Shown: positions 1-4,967, numbered from the stretch's first letter. The stretch: DNA of 5,449 nt from JBMNUL01 sp050946255 (GCA_050946255.1 JBMNUL010000170.1:1-5449), one strand, 5' to 3'. Numbers and translations are program-made. The notes: generated by a model not told the origin, from the sequence alone.

Positions 1-1
1 A

Positions 2-394
2 GACGGAAGCTATGTGAAACTCTATCCTCCAAAAGATTCCGAGCCGATCGATGCCCAGGCATACTTCATGGAAGAGGCCACCAGACTTGCCAAGGAAGCT
101 GCAAAGGCTGAGAAGCTCAAATGGAGCCCCGCCGCCAAGGAAGCGGCTGGCGTGCTGGATGAAAAGCCCAAGAACAGAGCCAGCAAATCGAAGGCCTCCT
201 CGGGTGCAGCAAGCGGAGACGGTGCTCCAACTGATGGCGGGGCCGCCGGAACGCCAGCATCCGACGATGCTGCTTCTCAGGAAGGCGAGGCTAACCAGTT
301 CCCGGAAACAGACGAGAAGTCCATCGTGTACGTCGGCCCCAAGAAAAAGCGCGGCTTCATCGGATGGTTGCGCTCCCTGTTCAAGAAGGACTAG
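2..394 (+). CDS. ppk1: C-terminal end of probable polyphosphate kinase (PPK1), 5' end outside window
   Basis: The frame is open to the left edge (it reads DGSYVKLYPP from base 2), so the GTG at 14 is most likely an internal valine and the gene starts upstream. The first 40 or so residues, with DGSYVKL and then SEPIDAQAYFMEEA, resemble the extreme C-terminus of PPK1 from Gram-positive bacteria, where a DG-S/T-Y strand is followed by a helix containing a (D/S)xQ motif. PPK1 polymerises the gamma-phosphate of ATP into polyphosphate. The catalytic histidines would lie upstream and cannot be checked. After the match comes a tail of about 85 residues: a low-complexity Ala/Ser/Gly/Asp stretch (roughly window residues 50-100), then a short strand (SIVYVG) and a basic amphipathic end, KKKRGFIGWLRSLFKKD, which could touch membrane or nucleic acid. 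The coding frame is certain; the PPK1 name rests on remembered family resemblance over a short segment. Confidence 0.55.
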   Translation, partial: DGSYVKLYPPKDSEPIDAQAYFMEEATRLAKEAAKAEKLKWSPAAKEAAGVLDEKPKNRASKSKASSGAASGDGAPTDGGAAGTPASDDAASQEGEANQFPETDEKSIVYVGPKKKRGFIGWLRSLFKKD

Positions 395-460
395 CTTCCC
401 TCCGCCGAGTATGCGCTGAGCACGGCGTCTGCATGGGAATGAACGGCGACAGCTGGGTCT

Positions 461-585
461 GAAGCAGCGGAAGCTGCGCCAGTTGGAACGGAAGCGGCAG
501 CAGCCAGGACGGAAAGGGAACTGTCCAACCGTGGCAGAAGCAGCGCCGGCTGGAACTGAAGCTGCTGAAGCCGGGGCGGAAAGGC
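461..585 (+). repeat. Degenerate Ala/Glu-type direct duplication in the spacer
   Basis: Two imperfect 49-bp copies, at 470-518 and 537-585, match at roughly 78 percent by eye. Each begins GAAGC-GCGCC and ends CGGAAAGG. Translated in their own frames they read EAAPVGTEAA and EAAPAGTEAAEA, but the 67-bp offset puts them in different frames. The stretch therefore looks like decayed low-complexity coding DNA, not a current gene. It sits between the ppk1-like stop and the ferredoxin terminator. I see no other gene in 395-595. Confidence 0.4.
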
Positions 586-595
586 AAAAAGAACG

Positions 596-634
596 AAAAA
601 GAGTGGCCCGGGATCTCAAGACCTCGGGCCACTC
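596..634 (-). terminator. Intrinsic terminator of the ferredoxin gene
   Basis: GAGTGGCCCG at 601-610 is perfectly complementary to CGGGCCACTC at 625-634, giving a 10-bp GC-rich stem. On the minus strand the stem is followed immediately by TTTTT (600-596), then CG and a further T-rich run (to about 586). It begins 23 bases past the ferredoxin stop codon. The plus-strand side has no T tract, so termination is expected only for minus-strand transcripts. Confidence 0.85.
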
Positions 635-657
635 CCATCATGAAATGCAGATTGCTA

Positions 658-831
658 CTAGAGCTCCAGTGCTCCGTTGGGGCAAGTGTCGACGCAGGCA
701 CCGCACTCGACGCAATCGGCCTCGCTGACCTCGACTACATTGTCTGGGCCAAGCTCGAGTGCGCTCGCCGGGCAGGTGTCGACGCATGCACCGCAACCAA
801 CACAATCGTCCTTCTTGATCTGAACAGCCAT
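658..831 (-). CDS. 2[4Fe-4S] bacterial-type ferredoxin, 57 aa
   Basis: This is a small soluble electron carrier of the clostridial/bacterial ferredoxin type, expected to hold two [4Fe-4S] clusters and to shuttle low-potential electrons in the cytoplasm. Two CxxCxxCxxxCP motifs are complete: C10, C13, C16, C20-P and C40, C43, C46, C50-P. They lie in two near-duplicated halves (DDCVGCGACVDTCP and ADCVECGACVDTCP), and the 57-residue length is normal for the family. The ATG at 831-829 has a clear AGGAG Shine-Dalgarno (842-838) six bases upstream. The TAG stop (660-658) is followed by a strong intrinsic terminator, so the gene is probably monocistronic. It is divergent from the methyltransferase gene. 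Longer frames overlapping it on both strands show no family features and are shadows. The physiological partner cannot be told from this window. Confidence 0.95.
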   Translation of the reverse strand: MAVQIKKDDCVGCGACVDTCPASALELGPDNVVEVSEADCVECGACVDTCPNGALEL

Positions 832-837
832 TTCTTT

Positions 838-842
838 CTCCT
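838..842 (-). promoter_or_regulatory. Ribosome binding site of the ferredoxin gene
   Basis: AGGAG on the minus strand, six bases before ATG at 831. It fixes the start of this short gene. A weak promoter candidate lies just upstream (TTGCCT, 17-base spacer, TATACG) but would leave a leader of only about 15 bases, so I do not annotate it separately. Confidence 0.8.
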
Positions 843-913
843 ACTCTCGTATAGACATTCTCGTCCATGCAGGCAAAGCCATACAATGATGGGCGAGCTC
901 CGGGTAGCCTCCG

Positions 914-933
914 AACATTCCGCGGTTAATGTT
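914..933. repeat. Inverted repeat in the divergent ferredoxin / methyltransferase promoter region
   Basis: AACATT (914-919) and AATGTT (928-933) are perfect inverted copies around an 8-base centre containing CCGCGG. Flanking CCG and GCGG extend the symmetry with a one-base bulge. It lies about 80 bases upstream of the ferredoxin start and 92 bases upstream of the methyltransferase start, so it could be a shared operator. That role is inference only. Confidence 0.35.
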
Positions 934-963
934 GCGGATTGAAGGAAAAGACCCCTTTTCACC

Positions 964-972
964 TGCTATCTT
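964..972 (+). promoter_or_regulatory. Possible extended -10 promoter for the methyltransferase gene
   Basis: TGCTATCTT has the TGnTATnnT shape of an extended -10 element, 53 bases before the chosen TTG start. No convincing -35 lies 16-18 bases upstream. A short hairpin-like sequence (GAAAAG 945-950 and CTTTTC 955-960) precedes it. Weak evidence. Confidence 0.25.
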
Positions 973-1008
973 ATATGTCTTGAACTGCAAAAACTCGCGA
1001 ATATCGTA

Positions 1009-1015
1009 TAAGGAG
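1009..1015 (+). promoter_or_regulatory. Ribosome binding site deciding the methyltransferase start
   Basis: TAAGGAG at 1009-1015 lies nine bases before TTG 1025 and only three before TTG 1019. The upstream in-frame ATG at 929 would place this SD inside the coding region, so the site argues for TTG 1025. Confidence 0.7.
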
Positions 1016-1024
1016 CATTTGCAA

Positions 1025-2329
1025 TTGTCAAACGAATTGAACATAACTCGCCTCGCATATGGAGGTGAGGGCGTCTCCACTCTTCCCGACGGGAAAATAG
1101 TGTTTGTGCCCGGCACGGTACCTGGGGACAAGGTGGAAGCAGAGGTTGTGGAAGAGCACAGCAACTACGACCGTGCCGTGGTGAAGAACATCGTCGAAGC
1201 ATCCGAGAACAGAGTCGAGGCGGCTTGCCCCTATTCGGACGTATGCGGTGGTTGCCCCTGGCAAATCGTCGAGTATCAGACCCAGCTCAAATGGAAGCGC
1301 AACTGCGTCGTGGATGCGCTGGGACACATCGCCGGTCTCGAGAACCCGGAATCGCTAGTTGGTCCCTGCATCCAATCCAATAAGCAGTGGCACTATCGCA
1401 ACAAGATCGAACTCGTCCCCGCTATGAGCGGGAAGCGCCTGCAGCTCGGATACCATTCGGCCTCAAGCGACCATGTGGTCCCAATCGACGAGTGCATGCT
1501 CCTCCCAAAGAGCCATCAGAAAGCGCCCAAGGCCCTGGCCGGAGCACTTCGCTATCTCAAGGCAAGCGAGTACGGCCTCAACAGAGTTGGGATAAGGGTC
1601 TCTCCTCGAACCGGCAGCACGCAGATCGCAATCTGGACCGTGCCCGGCTACTTCCCAAGAAAGGCGGCTGCAAATGTGCTCTCTGGAGCAGTGAACAACA
1701 CTTCGGTCGTCAGGGTTCTCGTAAAGAACGACGCTGGGAGAAAGCCCAGCAAGGTCGAGCTCCTAAGTGGCACCGAATGGTGGAACGAGAGACTCTATGA
1801 CAAGACCATGGGTATCTCGGCACCATCGTTTTTCCAGGTGAACACCGCAGGAGCGGAGAGCCTCGTGGCGATTGTGATGACGGGACTCGATATTTCGCCT
1901 GACGAGACTTGCTGCGACCTCTATTGCGGCGCGGGCACGTTCACGCTCCCGATGGCCGAGCAAGCAGATTTTGTTTACGCGGTTGAATCGGCCTCGAGTA
2001 GCGTCAGGGACTTGCGCCACAACCTGGCATCAAACGGACTCGAAGCAGAGGTCATAGGCGGAGACGCTGTGCGCGAGGCGAAGAACATCGGCAAGGTTTC
2101 CAAGCTTGTGCTAGACCCGCCTTACAGCGGAATGGACAAGAAGATCTTCGAGGGCGTGGCAGAACTTTCCCCAACCCGCATTGCGCTCGTTTCATGCAAC
2201 CCCACGACGCTGGCGAGAGACATCTCAGGAATGATCGATCTTGGATACAAGATCGAGAGGGTGTCTCCTGTGGACCTGTTCCCTCAGACTTTCCACGTCG
2301 AGACAGTGGTCTTGCTGTCGAGAGGCTGA
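1025..2329 (+). CDS. rlmD: 23S rRNA (uracil-5-)-methyltransferase, RlmD/RlmCD type (TrmA superfamily)
   Basis: The product transfers a methyl group from AdoMet to C5 of a specific uridine, in this subfamily in 23S rRNA (the U1939 or U747/U1939 class). From the TTG start (434 aa) the order is: TRAM RNA-binding domain at about residues 5-60; iron-sulfur cysteines C68, C74, C77 and C157, with the CxxxxxCxxC spacing of RumA/RlmD; central domain with WHYRNKIEL near 122-130; SAM-binding motif I DLYCGAG at 298-304; motif DPPYSG at 364-369; nucleophile C391 in SCNP; and general-base E426 in HVETV. Nothing essential is missing and the length is normal. An ATG at 929 would add 32 residues unlike a TRAM start and lacks a good SD, whereas TTG 1025 has one. 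The site of action could equally be that of the dual-specificity RlmCD, because sequence alone does not separate them. The gene is divergent from the ferredoxin gene and convergent with the toxin operon. Confidence 0.9.
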   Translation: MSNELNITRLAYGGEGVSTLPDGKIVFVPGTVPGDKVEAEVVEEHSNYDRAVVKNIVEASENRVEAACPYSDVCGGCPWQIVEYQTQLKWKRNCVVDALGHIAGLENPESLVGPCIQSNKQWHYRNKIELVPAMSGKRLQLGYHSASSDHVVPIDECMLLPKSHQKAPKALAGALRYLKASEYGLNRVGIRVSPRTGSTQIAIWTVPGYFPRKAAANVLSGAVNNTSVVRVLVKNDAGRKPSKVELLSGTEWWNERLYDKTMGISAPSFFQVNTAGAESLVAIVMTGLDISPDETCCDLYCGAGTFTLPMAEQADFVYAVESASSSVRDLRHNLASNGLEAEVIGGDAVREAKNIGKVSKLVLDPPYSGMDKKIFEGVAELSPTRIALVSCNPTTLARDISGMIDLGYKIERVSPVDLFPQTFHVETVVLLSRG

Positions 2330-2421
2330 GCCTAGGGAATTCGATGCCAGACAGGAAAATCGGGATTTCGAGAATAAAAAGCCTTAAATATACAGAAAAA
2401 GACAGGTAGACAAGATGAACT

Positions 2422-2490
2422 GCGTCCCAAACTTGGACTCAGAAAAATTTCTGGGACGGTGTGAAACTGGGGAGAGCGGGTTCGTCCCCC
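2422..2490. repeat. REP-like pair of short GC-rich inverted repeats between convergent genes
   Basis: Two adjacent imperfect hairpins occupy the gap between the rlmD and toxin 3' ends. One has CGTCCCA (2423-2429) against TGGGACG (2452-2458), a 7-bp stem with a long loop. The other has GGGGA (2469-2473) against TCCCC (2485-2489) around a GAGCGGGTTCG loop. Neither is followed by a T tract on either strand, so they are not classic intrinsic terminators. The GGGGA...GGGTTC...TCCCC pattern resembles dispersed extragenic palindromic elements, but copy number in the genome is unknown. Confidence 0.35.
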
Positions 2491-2492
2491 TG

Positions 2493-2936
2493 TCAAATCT
2501 CAGCTTCCTCGTACGAATAGCCGTCGGGGGTGTACCGGGCGGCGAAATCATGCGGGCTCATGGCAGGAACGGGGGAACTTGCGAAGTCTCTGACATTCCT
2601 TGTCACGATTAGGTCGACGTTGCAGCGCGCTGCGCATTCCGCGACGATCGCGTCCTCGTAATCCTTCATCCCATTGCGATGCGCCCGCATGCAGTCGGCG
2701 CCGGTCACGTCGAGGATGTCGAACAGTTCGAATATCGCTTCGAAGTACTTGGATACTGTCTCGTCATCCAACCCGGCTCGGCGCAAGATGTAGGAAATGT
2801 CGGCTAGCGTAGATGCGGGAAGGCATGAATCGAAGCCTCTGACGTTGGCGATGTCGTACGCGTTTAACCCCTCCGCCATCCAATTGGGGCGGGAGAATAT
2901 GTCGATAACGACGTTCGCATCGAAGCAGATCTTCAT
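2493..2936 (-). CDS. PIN-domain ribonuclease toxin (VapC-like, PIN_3 type)
   Basis: The 147-residue product is the toxin of a type II toxin-antitoxin pair, expected to be a Mg2+-dependent endoribonuclease that acts on cellular RNA when free of its antitoxin. The start ATG (2936-2934) overlaps the antitoxin TGA as ATGA, which indicates translational coupling and rules out a longer frame reaching upstream to 3089. The PIN fold is recognisable: N-terminal strand with D6 (FDANVVIDIF, second acid D12); a helix LADISYILRR in which D46 stands where a Glu or Asp is usual; the conserved DYEDAIVAE segment (D92, D95); and the strand and motif IVTRNVRDF (T112, N114, D117). The acidic active-site set is complete, and length is typical. 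Pairing of a PIN_3 toxin with a RelB/DinJ-like antitoxin is known in Gram-positive gut bacteria. The RNA target cannot be read from the sequence. Confidence 0.88.
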   Translation of the reverse strand: MKICFDANVVIDIFSRPNWMAEGLNAYDIANVRGFDSCLPASTLADISYILRRAGLDDETVSKYFEAIFELFDILDVTGADCMRAHRNGMKDYEDAIVAECAARCNVDLIVTRNVRDFASSPVPAMSPHDFAARYTPDGYSYEEAEI

Positions 2937-3235
2937 TCGACGCTCCCGTACTTTTCCTCGATCCGCCGCCGCCGCGTCTCGTTGAAATCGAAGTCTTCGG
3001 GCAAGTCGACGGATCCCGCGATGTCTCTGAGGAGCTTTCGGCGCATATCGTACTTGGACTTGCTCGCACCTAATTCCGCTCTGAGACATTCGGGGATGGC
3101 CTGCTCTCGTTCCATATAAGAATAGAGGCTCTTCACCAGCTGCGTGGGAGTCACGTCCTCACGTTCGAGCACCTGGGAACCATGCCGCTTCAGCTCTTCG
3201 GGCAAGCGGACGTTCAGCGTCGCCATCTTTGACAT
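2933..3235 (-). CDS. Ribbon-helix-helix antitoxin, RelB/DinJ-like
   Basis: A 100-residue protein expected to dimerise, bind its own promoter through an N-terminal ribbon-helix-helix domain and neutralise the toxin through its C-terminal half. Residues about 4-45 fit RHH: beta strand ATLNVRLP, helix EELKRHGSQVLER, turn, then helix TPTQLVKSLYSYMER. The C-terminal half is charged (DLPEDFDFNETRRRRIEEKYGSVE), as in toxin-wrapping tails. ATG 3235 is chosen because GGAGG lies five bases upstream. ATG 3226 (MATLNVRLP) is the only near alternative, and the longer frame to 3313 would run through the operator. It is the first gene of the operon, with a four-base ATGA overlap to the toxin. Negative autoregulation by antitoxin or complex at the palindrome upstream is the expected control for this family. 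Confidence 0.88.
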   Translation of the reverse strand: MSKMATLNVRLPEELKRHGSQVLEREDVTPTQLVKSLYSYMEREQAIPECLRAELGASKSKYDMRRKLLRDIAGSVDLPEDFDFNETRRRRIEEKYGSVE

Positions 3236-3244
3236 CTCATCCTC

Positions 3245-3260
3245 CAAACACGCTTGTTTG
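3245..3260. repeat. Inverted repeat in the toxin-antitoxin leader
   Basis: CAAACA (3245-3250) and TGTTTG (3255-3260) are perfect inverted copies around CGCT, immediately upstream of the antitoxin SD (GGAGG, 3244-3240). It lies near the predicted transcription start, so it could be a second operator half or a small leader hairpin next to the RBS. Confidence 0.45.
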
Positions 3261-3265
3261 ACGGA

Positions 3266-3295
3266 AAGATAACATATTTGCATTACGTAATGCAA
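3266..3295 (-). promoter_or_regulatory. Predicted promoter of the antitoxin-toxin operon
   Basis: On the minus strand a TTGCAT -35 candidate (3295-3290) is followed after 18 bases by TATCTT (3271-3266), preceded by TG in the extended -10 arrangement (TGTTATCTT). The expected transcription start is about 20-25 bases before the antitoxin ATG. The -35 match is poor, so the extended -10 carries most of the support. Confidence 0.45.
3278..3295. promoter_or_regulatory. Perfect 18-bp palindromic operator of the toxin-antitoxin operon
   Basis: TTGCATTACGTAATGCAA is identical to its reverse complement over all 18 bases. It covers the predicted -35 and part of the spacer, about 43 bases upstream of the antitoxin start. 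Placement and symmetry fit binding by a dimer or tetramer of the RHH antitoxin, alone or with toxin, to block RNA polymerase. Confidence 0.75.
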
Positions 3296-3359
3296 CGTCA
3301 GTGCCCTATTCACGTCCAGCTAGCAAGGTCGCATGGGGAAATTGTCCCATATGGTGACA

Positions 3360-3383
3360 TATAGTCGTTCCATAGCGGAGAGG
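3360..3383 (+). promoter_or_regulatory. Possible -10 and clear RBS of the truncated WYL-type gene
   Basis: TATAGT at 3360-3365 is a plausible -10, without a good -35. GGAGAGG (3377-3383) lies five bases before ATG 3389 and is a good Shine-Dalgarno site. The expression signals of the broken gene are thus preserved, so a short peptide may still be made. Confidence 0.4.
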
Positions 3384-3388
3384 CCGTA

Positions 3389-3642
3389 ATGGGCATGAAC
3401 ATCAACTCTGCAATGCAATTACTTAAGAAGATGCTGCCATTGAAGATTCTGGAGATACTCCAGGAACGAACCAATGCCGGTCACACCCTGAGCCAGCGCG
3501 AGATCCAGGACGTCCTCGAGAGCGACTACTCTCACCGAGGACCGCAAGGCGGTGCGACGCAACATCGACCACTTGATAGACGCGGGCTTCCCCATTGAGT
3601 ACACCACAAGGCAGGTTTCTTTGCCTTCAGTCAACAGAGAAT
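3389..3642 (+). pseudogene. Truncated, frameshifted N-terminus of a WYL-family transcriptional regulator
   Basis: The first 47 or so codons (MGMNINSAMQLLKKMLPLKI, then an ILEIL helix and TLSQREIQDVLESDY) look like the N-terminal winged-helix of WYL-domain regulators. At about 3530 the similarity jumps to the next frame, which continues LTEDRKAVRRNIDHLIDAGF and PIEYTTRQVSLPS, the expected recognition region of the same fold. One extra base, or loss of one CT unit in the ACTACTCTCACC tract, explains the break. As read, translation stops at 3598 after 69 residues with a nonsense tail. The corrected frame runs on into the 23-bp repeat array and stops at 3731. The WYL ligand/effector domain and everything beyond about residue 80 is absent, where full-length members have about 300. 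Intact relatives of this family regulate nearby stress, DNA-damage or defence genes; here no target is evident. Confidence 0.7.
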
Positions 3643-3757
3643 GCCAACTCAAGGAACAAAAATACGCCAATTCAAGGAATAAAAACTCGCCAACTCAAGG
3701 AATAAAAAAGTGCCAACTCGGGGAAAAATAATGCGCCAACTCAAGGAGTAAGATGCT
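3643..3757. repeat. Five tandem 23-bp direct repeats
   Basis: Units start at 3643, 3666, 3689, 3712 and 3735 with an exact 23-bp period. The core GCCAACTCAAGG is identical in units 1, 3 and 5, has one change in unit 2 (T for C at core base 6) and two in unit 4 (GG for AA). The core is followed by an A-rich tail (GAAYAAAAA) and a variable 3-base end. Period and arrangement resemble iterons or a multi-site protein-binding array, about two helical turns per unit, so each core faces nearly the same side. No replication gene, transposase or cas gene is adjacent. The period is not a multiple of three, so it is not a peptide repeat in a fixed frame. Function unknown. Confidence 0.9.
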
Positions 3758-3911
3758 TCGGGCTGATATTGACTGTCAATGATACACAGTCGATTAGTGT
3801 GGACGTGATTGCCACATACCATCAAATCTTCAAGCTCGTGCCACATGGAAACGGTAGTATTGATGCCGAAGATCAGATAAGTGAAGTGCCCAGAAGGCCT
3901 GATTCCAAGTC

Positions 3912-3922
3912 AGGAGAAGGAG
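3912..3922 (+). promoter_or_regulatory. Ribosome binding site deciding the ankyrin gene start
   Basis: AGGAGAAGGAG contains two SD-like cores. The second ends six bases before TTG 3929, the preferred start. The competing GTG at 3881, directly after a TAA, has no SD upstream. Confidence 0.6.
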
Positions 3923-3928
3923 AAACCC

Positions 3929-4600
3929 TTGCAGAAACTGTTTACCGTGATACGTCAGGGAAAACTGGACGAGGTGGAGCGGATCCTCTCAAAACACCCA
4001 GAGGCCGTGAACGAAGTCTCCGGTCCCAAGCCGAAGAAAGACCATGGGCAGTCTCCGCTGCAGGTGGCATTGAAAACGGGACGTCTTGAAATCGCCGATT
4101 ATCTGATGGATCATGGGGCAGATGTCAATTTCATGGAGGCACCGGATGAGGATCCCGGCATGCGGGCGCCTGTTCTGTTCGATGCCATCTCCTGTGCAAT
4201 CGAATCCCTCTGCTATAAAGATTTTGATACTTCTGAGAAAGCGATTCCCCGCATCGAGAGAATGCTCCAAGAAGGGGCTGATGCGAACAAGAAAGCTTCT
4301 AACGGAATGAGCCCTATCGGATGGACCGTCTGGAGAGCGAAGTATATCATCGGCAGTCCGACTGTCTATGCAGATTCTCAGGAAATGGTGCGGAAGCAGG
4401 CCGCCCGGATTCTGGACCTGCTACTGGAGTACGGTGCTGATTTCAAGGCCTGGGCAGATGAAAAAGAGGGCAGGAGCTCTACGAACCGTAGCTTTTATCT
4501 GAATGATTACAAGCCCAAAGATGAAAACGATACTGACAAATTAAAAGACCTGCGGGTCTTTCTGCAGGACTATGTCCGCAGCCGGAATCTGCAGATCTGA
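3929..4600 (+). CDS. Ankyrin-repeat protein, 223 aa
   Basis: This is a probable protein-protein interaction module with no catalytic domain visible. From TTG 3929 there are about four ankyrin units: residues 1-31 (LFTVIRQGKLDEVERILSKH); 40-70, the best match (GQSPLQVALKTGRLEIADYL, then MDHGADVNF); 80-121, interrupted by an insertion and ending MLQEGADANKK; and 125-174, ending ILDLLLEYGADFKA. The C-terminal 45 or so residues are polar and non-repetitive. There is no signal peptide or membrane segment, so it is likely cytoplasmic. An alternative GTG start at 3881 would add 16 residues but lacks an SD. The gene stands alone, follows the 23-bp repeat array, has a plausible terminator about 90 bases downstream, and is less GC-rich than the left block, all consistent with acquired DNA. 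Some gut bacteria carry such single ankyrin genes beside toxin or immunity genes, but no partner is visible here and I assign no function. Confidence 0.8.
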   Translation: MQKLFTVIRQGKLDEVERILSKHPEAVNEVSGPKPKKDHGQSPLQVALKTGRLEIADYLMDHGADVNFMEAPDEDPGMRAPVLFDAISCAIESLCYKDFDTSEKAIPRIERMLQEGADANKKASNGMSPIGWTVWRAKYIIGSPTVYADSQEMVRKQAARILDLLLEYGADFKAWADEKEGRSSTNRSFYLNDYKPKDENDTDKLKDLRVFLQDYVRSRNLQI

Positions 4601-4967
4601 GTCACAAGGTGGCTTCAGGGTTTGGCAACGTTCTGCTTGGTGGATTCTTTTCAAGGCATACCGTCTGTTAAATGTTCAAACCTGATGTATCTTCCCTTGT
4701 TCTTGCCTTTACGGACCGAAACAAGGGAATTTTTCTCTGCTAATCACATACTGCATTGGGTTAATGATTATCGGCTTTTTGGGAACTCCGCAAGGGTCTT
4801 TATAAACGTATTCAGTAAAACCCGGTAAAAGCAAAAATGACAGCCACCGGGACATCCTTCTCCGAACCTCATACCATGTCGAGACAGTAATATTGTGATG
4901 CCAAGGAAAAACGAGTAGAACGTCCGAAAAGCCTGATATAAAGCCATTATTTTTGGATGTGGCCACG
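4601..4967. other. Gene-poor AT-rich spacer with no convincing gene
   Basis: Apart from the terminator at 4692-4735 I see no supported gene. Frames of up to about 109 codons exist on both strands but show no family features, no good RBS and poor composition. One plus-strand frame (about 4750-4967) is broken by TAA and TGA yet is in phase with the downstream fragment at 4968, so it may be decayed upstream coding sequence of that gene. Confidence 0.5.
4692..4735 (+). terminator. Intrinsic terminator downstream of the ankyrin gene
   Basis: TTCCCTTGTT (4692-4701) pairs perfectly with AACAAGGGAA (4720-4729). The 10-bp stem is followed directly by TTTTT (4730-4734) and a CT-rich stretch. The 18-base loop is large for a classic terminator. 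The minus-strand side lacks a T run. Its stem starts 91 bases after the ankyrin stop. Confidence 0.65.

Noticed and set aside
381..701. 106-codon minus-strand frame over the spacer
   Set aside because: It runs through the ferredoxin terminator and into the ferredoxin 3' end in another frame, with Ser/Phe/Pro-rich shadow composition.
929..1024. N-terminal extension of the methyltransferase from ATG 929
   Set aside because: The 32 extra residues do not look like a TRAM start, there is no good SD before 929, and a strong SD sits at 1009-1015 before TTG 1025.
2937..3089. N-terminal extension of the PIN toxin
   Set aside because: It lies wholly over the antitoxin coding sequence in another frame and is Arg-rich shadow translation. 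The PIN domain begins at ATG 2936 with the ATGA overlap.
3236..3313. N-terminal extension of the antitoxin
   Set aside because: It would translate through the operator, the predicted promoter and the SD. GGAGG is correctly spaced for ATG 3235.
3643..3757. CRISPR array
   Set aside because: The units are contiguous 23-bp repeats with only about 3 variable bases between conserved parts, so there are no spacers, and no cas genes are present.
3649..3846. Repetitive aromatic peptide on the minus strand (YSLSWR / YSLNWR type)
   Set aside because: It is a by-product of translating the 23-bp tandem repeats. The period is not a multiple of three, and no SD or family feature supports a gene.
3769..3880. 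Coding sequence starting at ATG 3769 in another frame ahead of the ankyrin gene
   Set aside because: It overlaps the ankyrin gene out of frame and becomes nonsense there. The first 40 residues match nothing I recognise and there is no good SD. A TTGACT with a poor -10 nearby could be a promoter but is too weak to annotate.
4544..4561. Hairpin AAAGACC-TGCG-GGTCTTT as terminator
   Set aside because: It is inside the ankyrin coding sequence, 40 bases before the stop, and no T tract follows.
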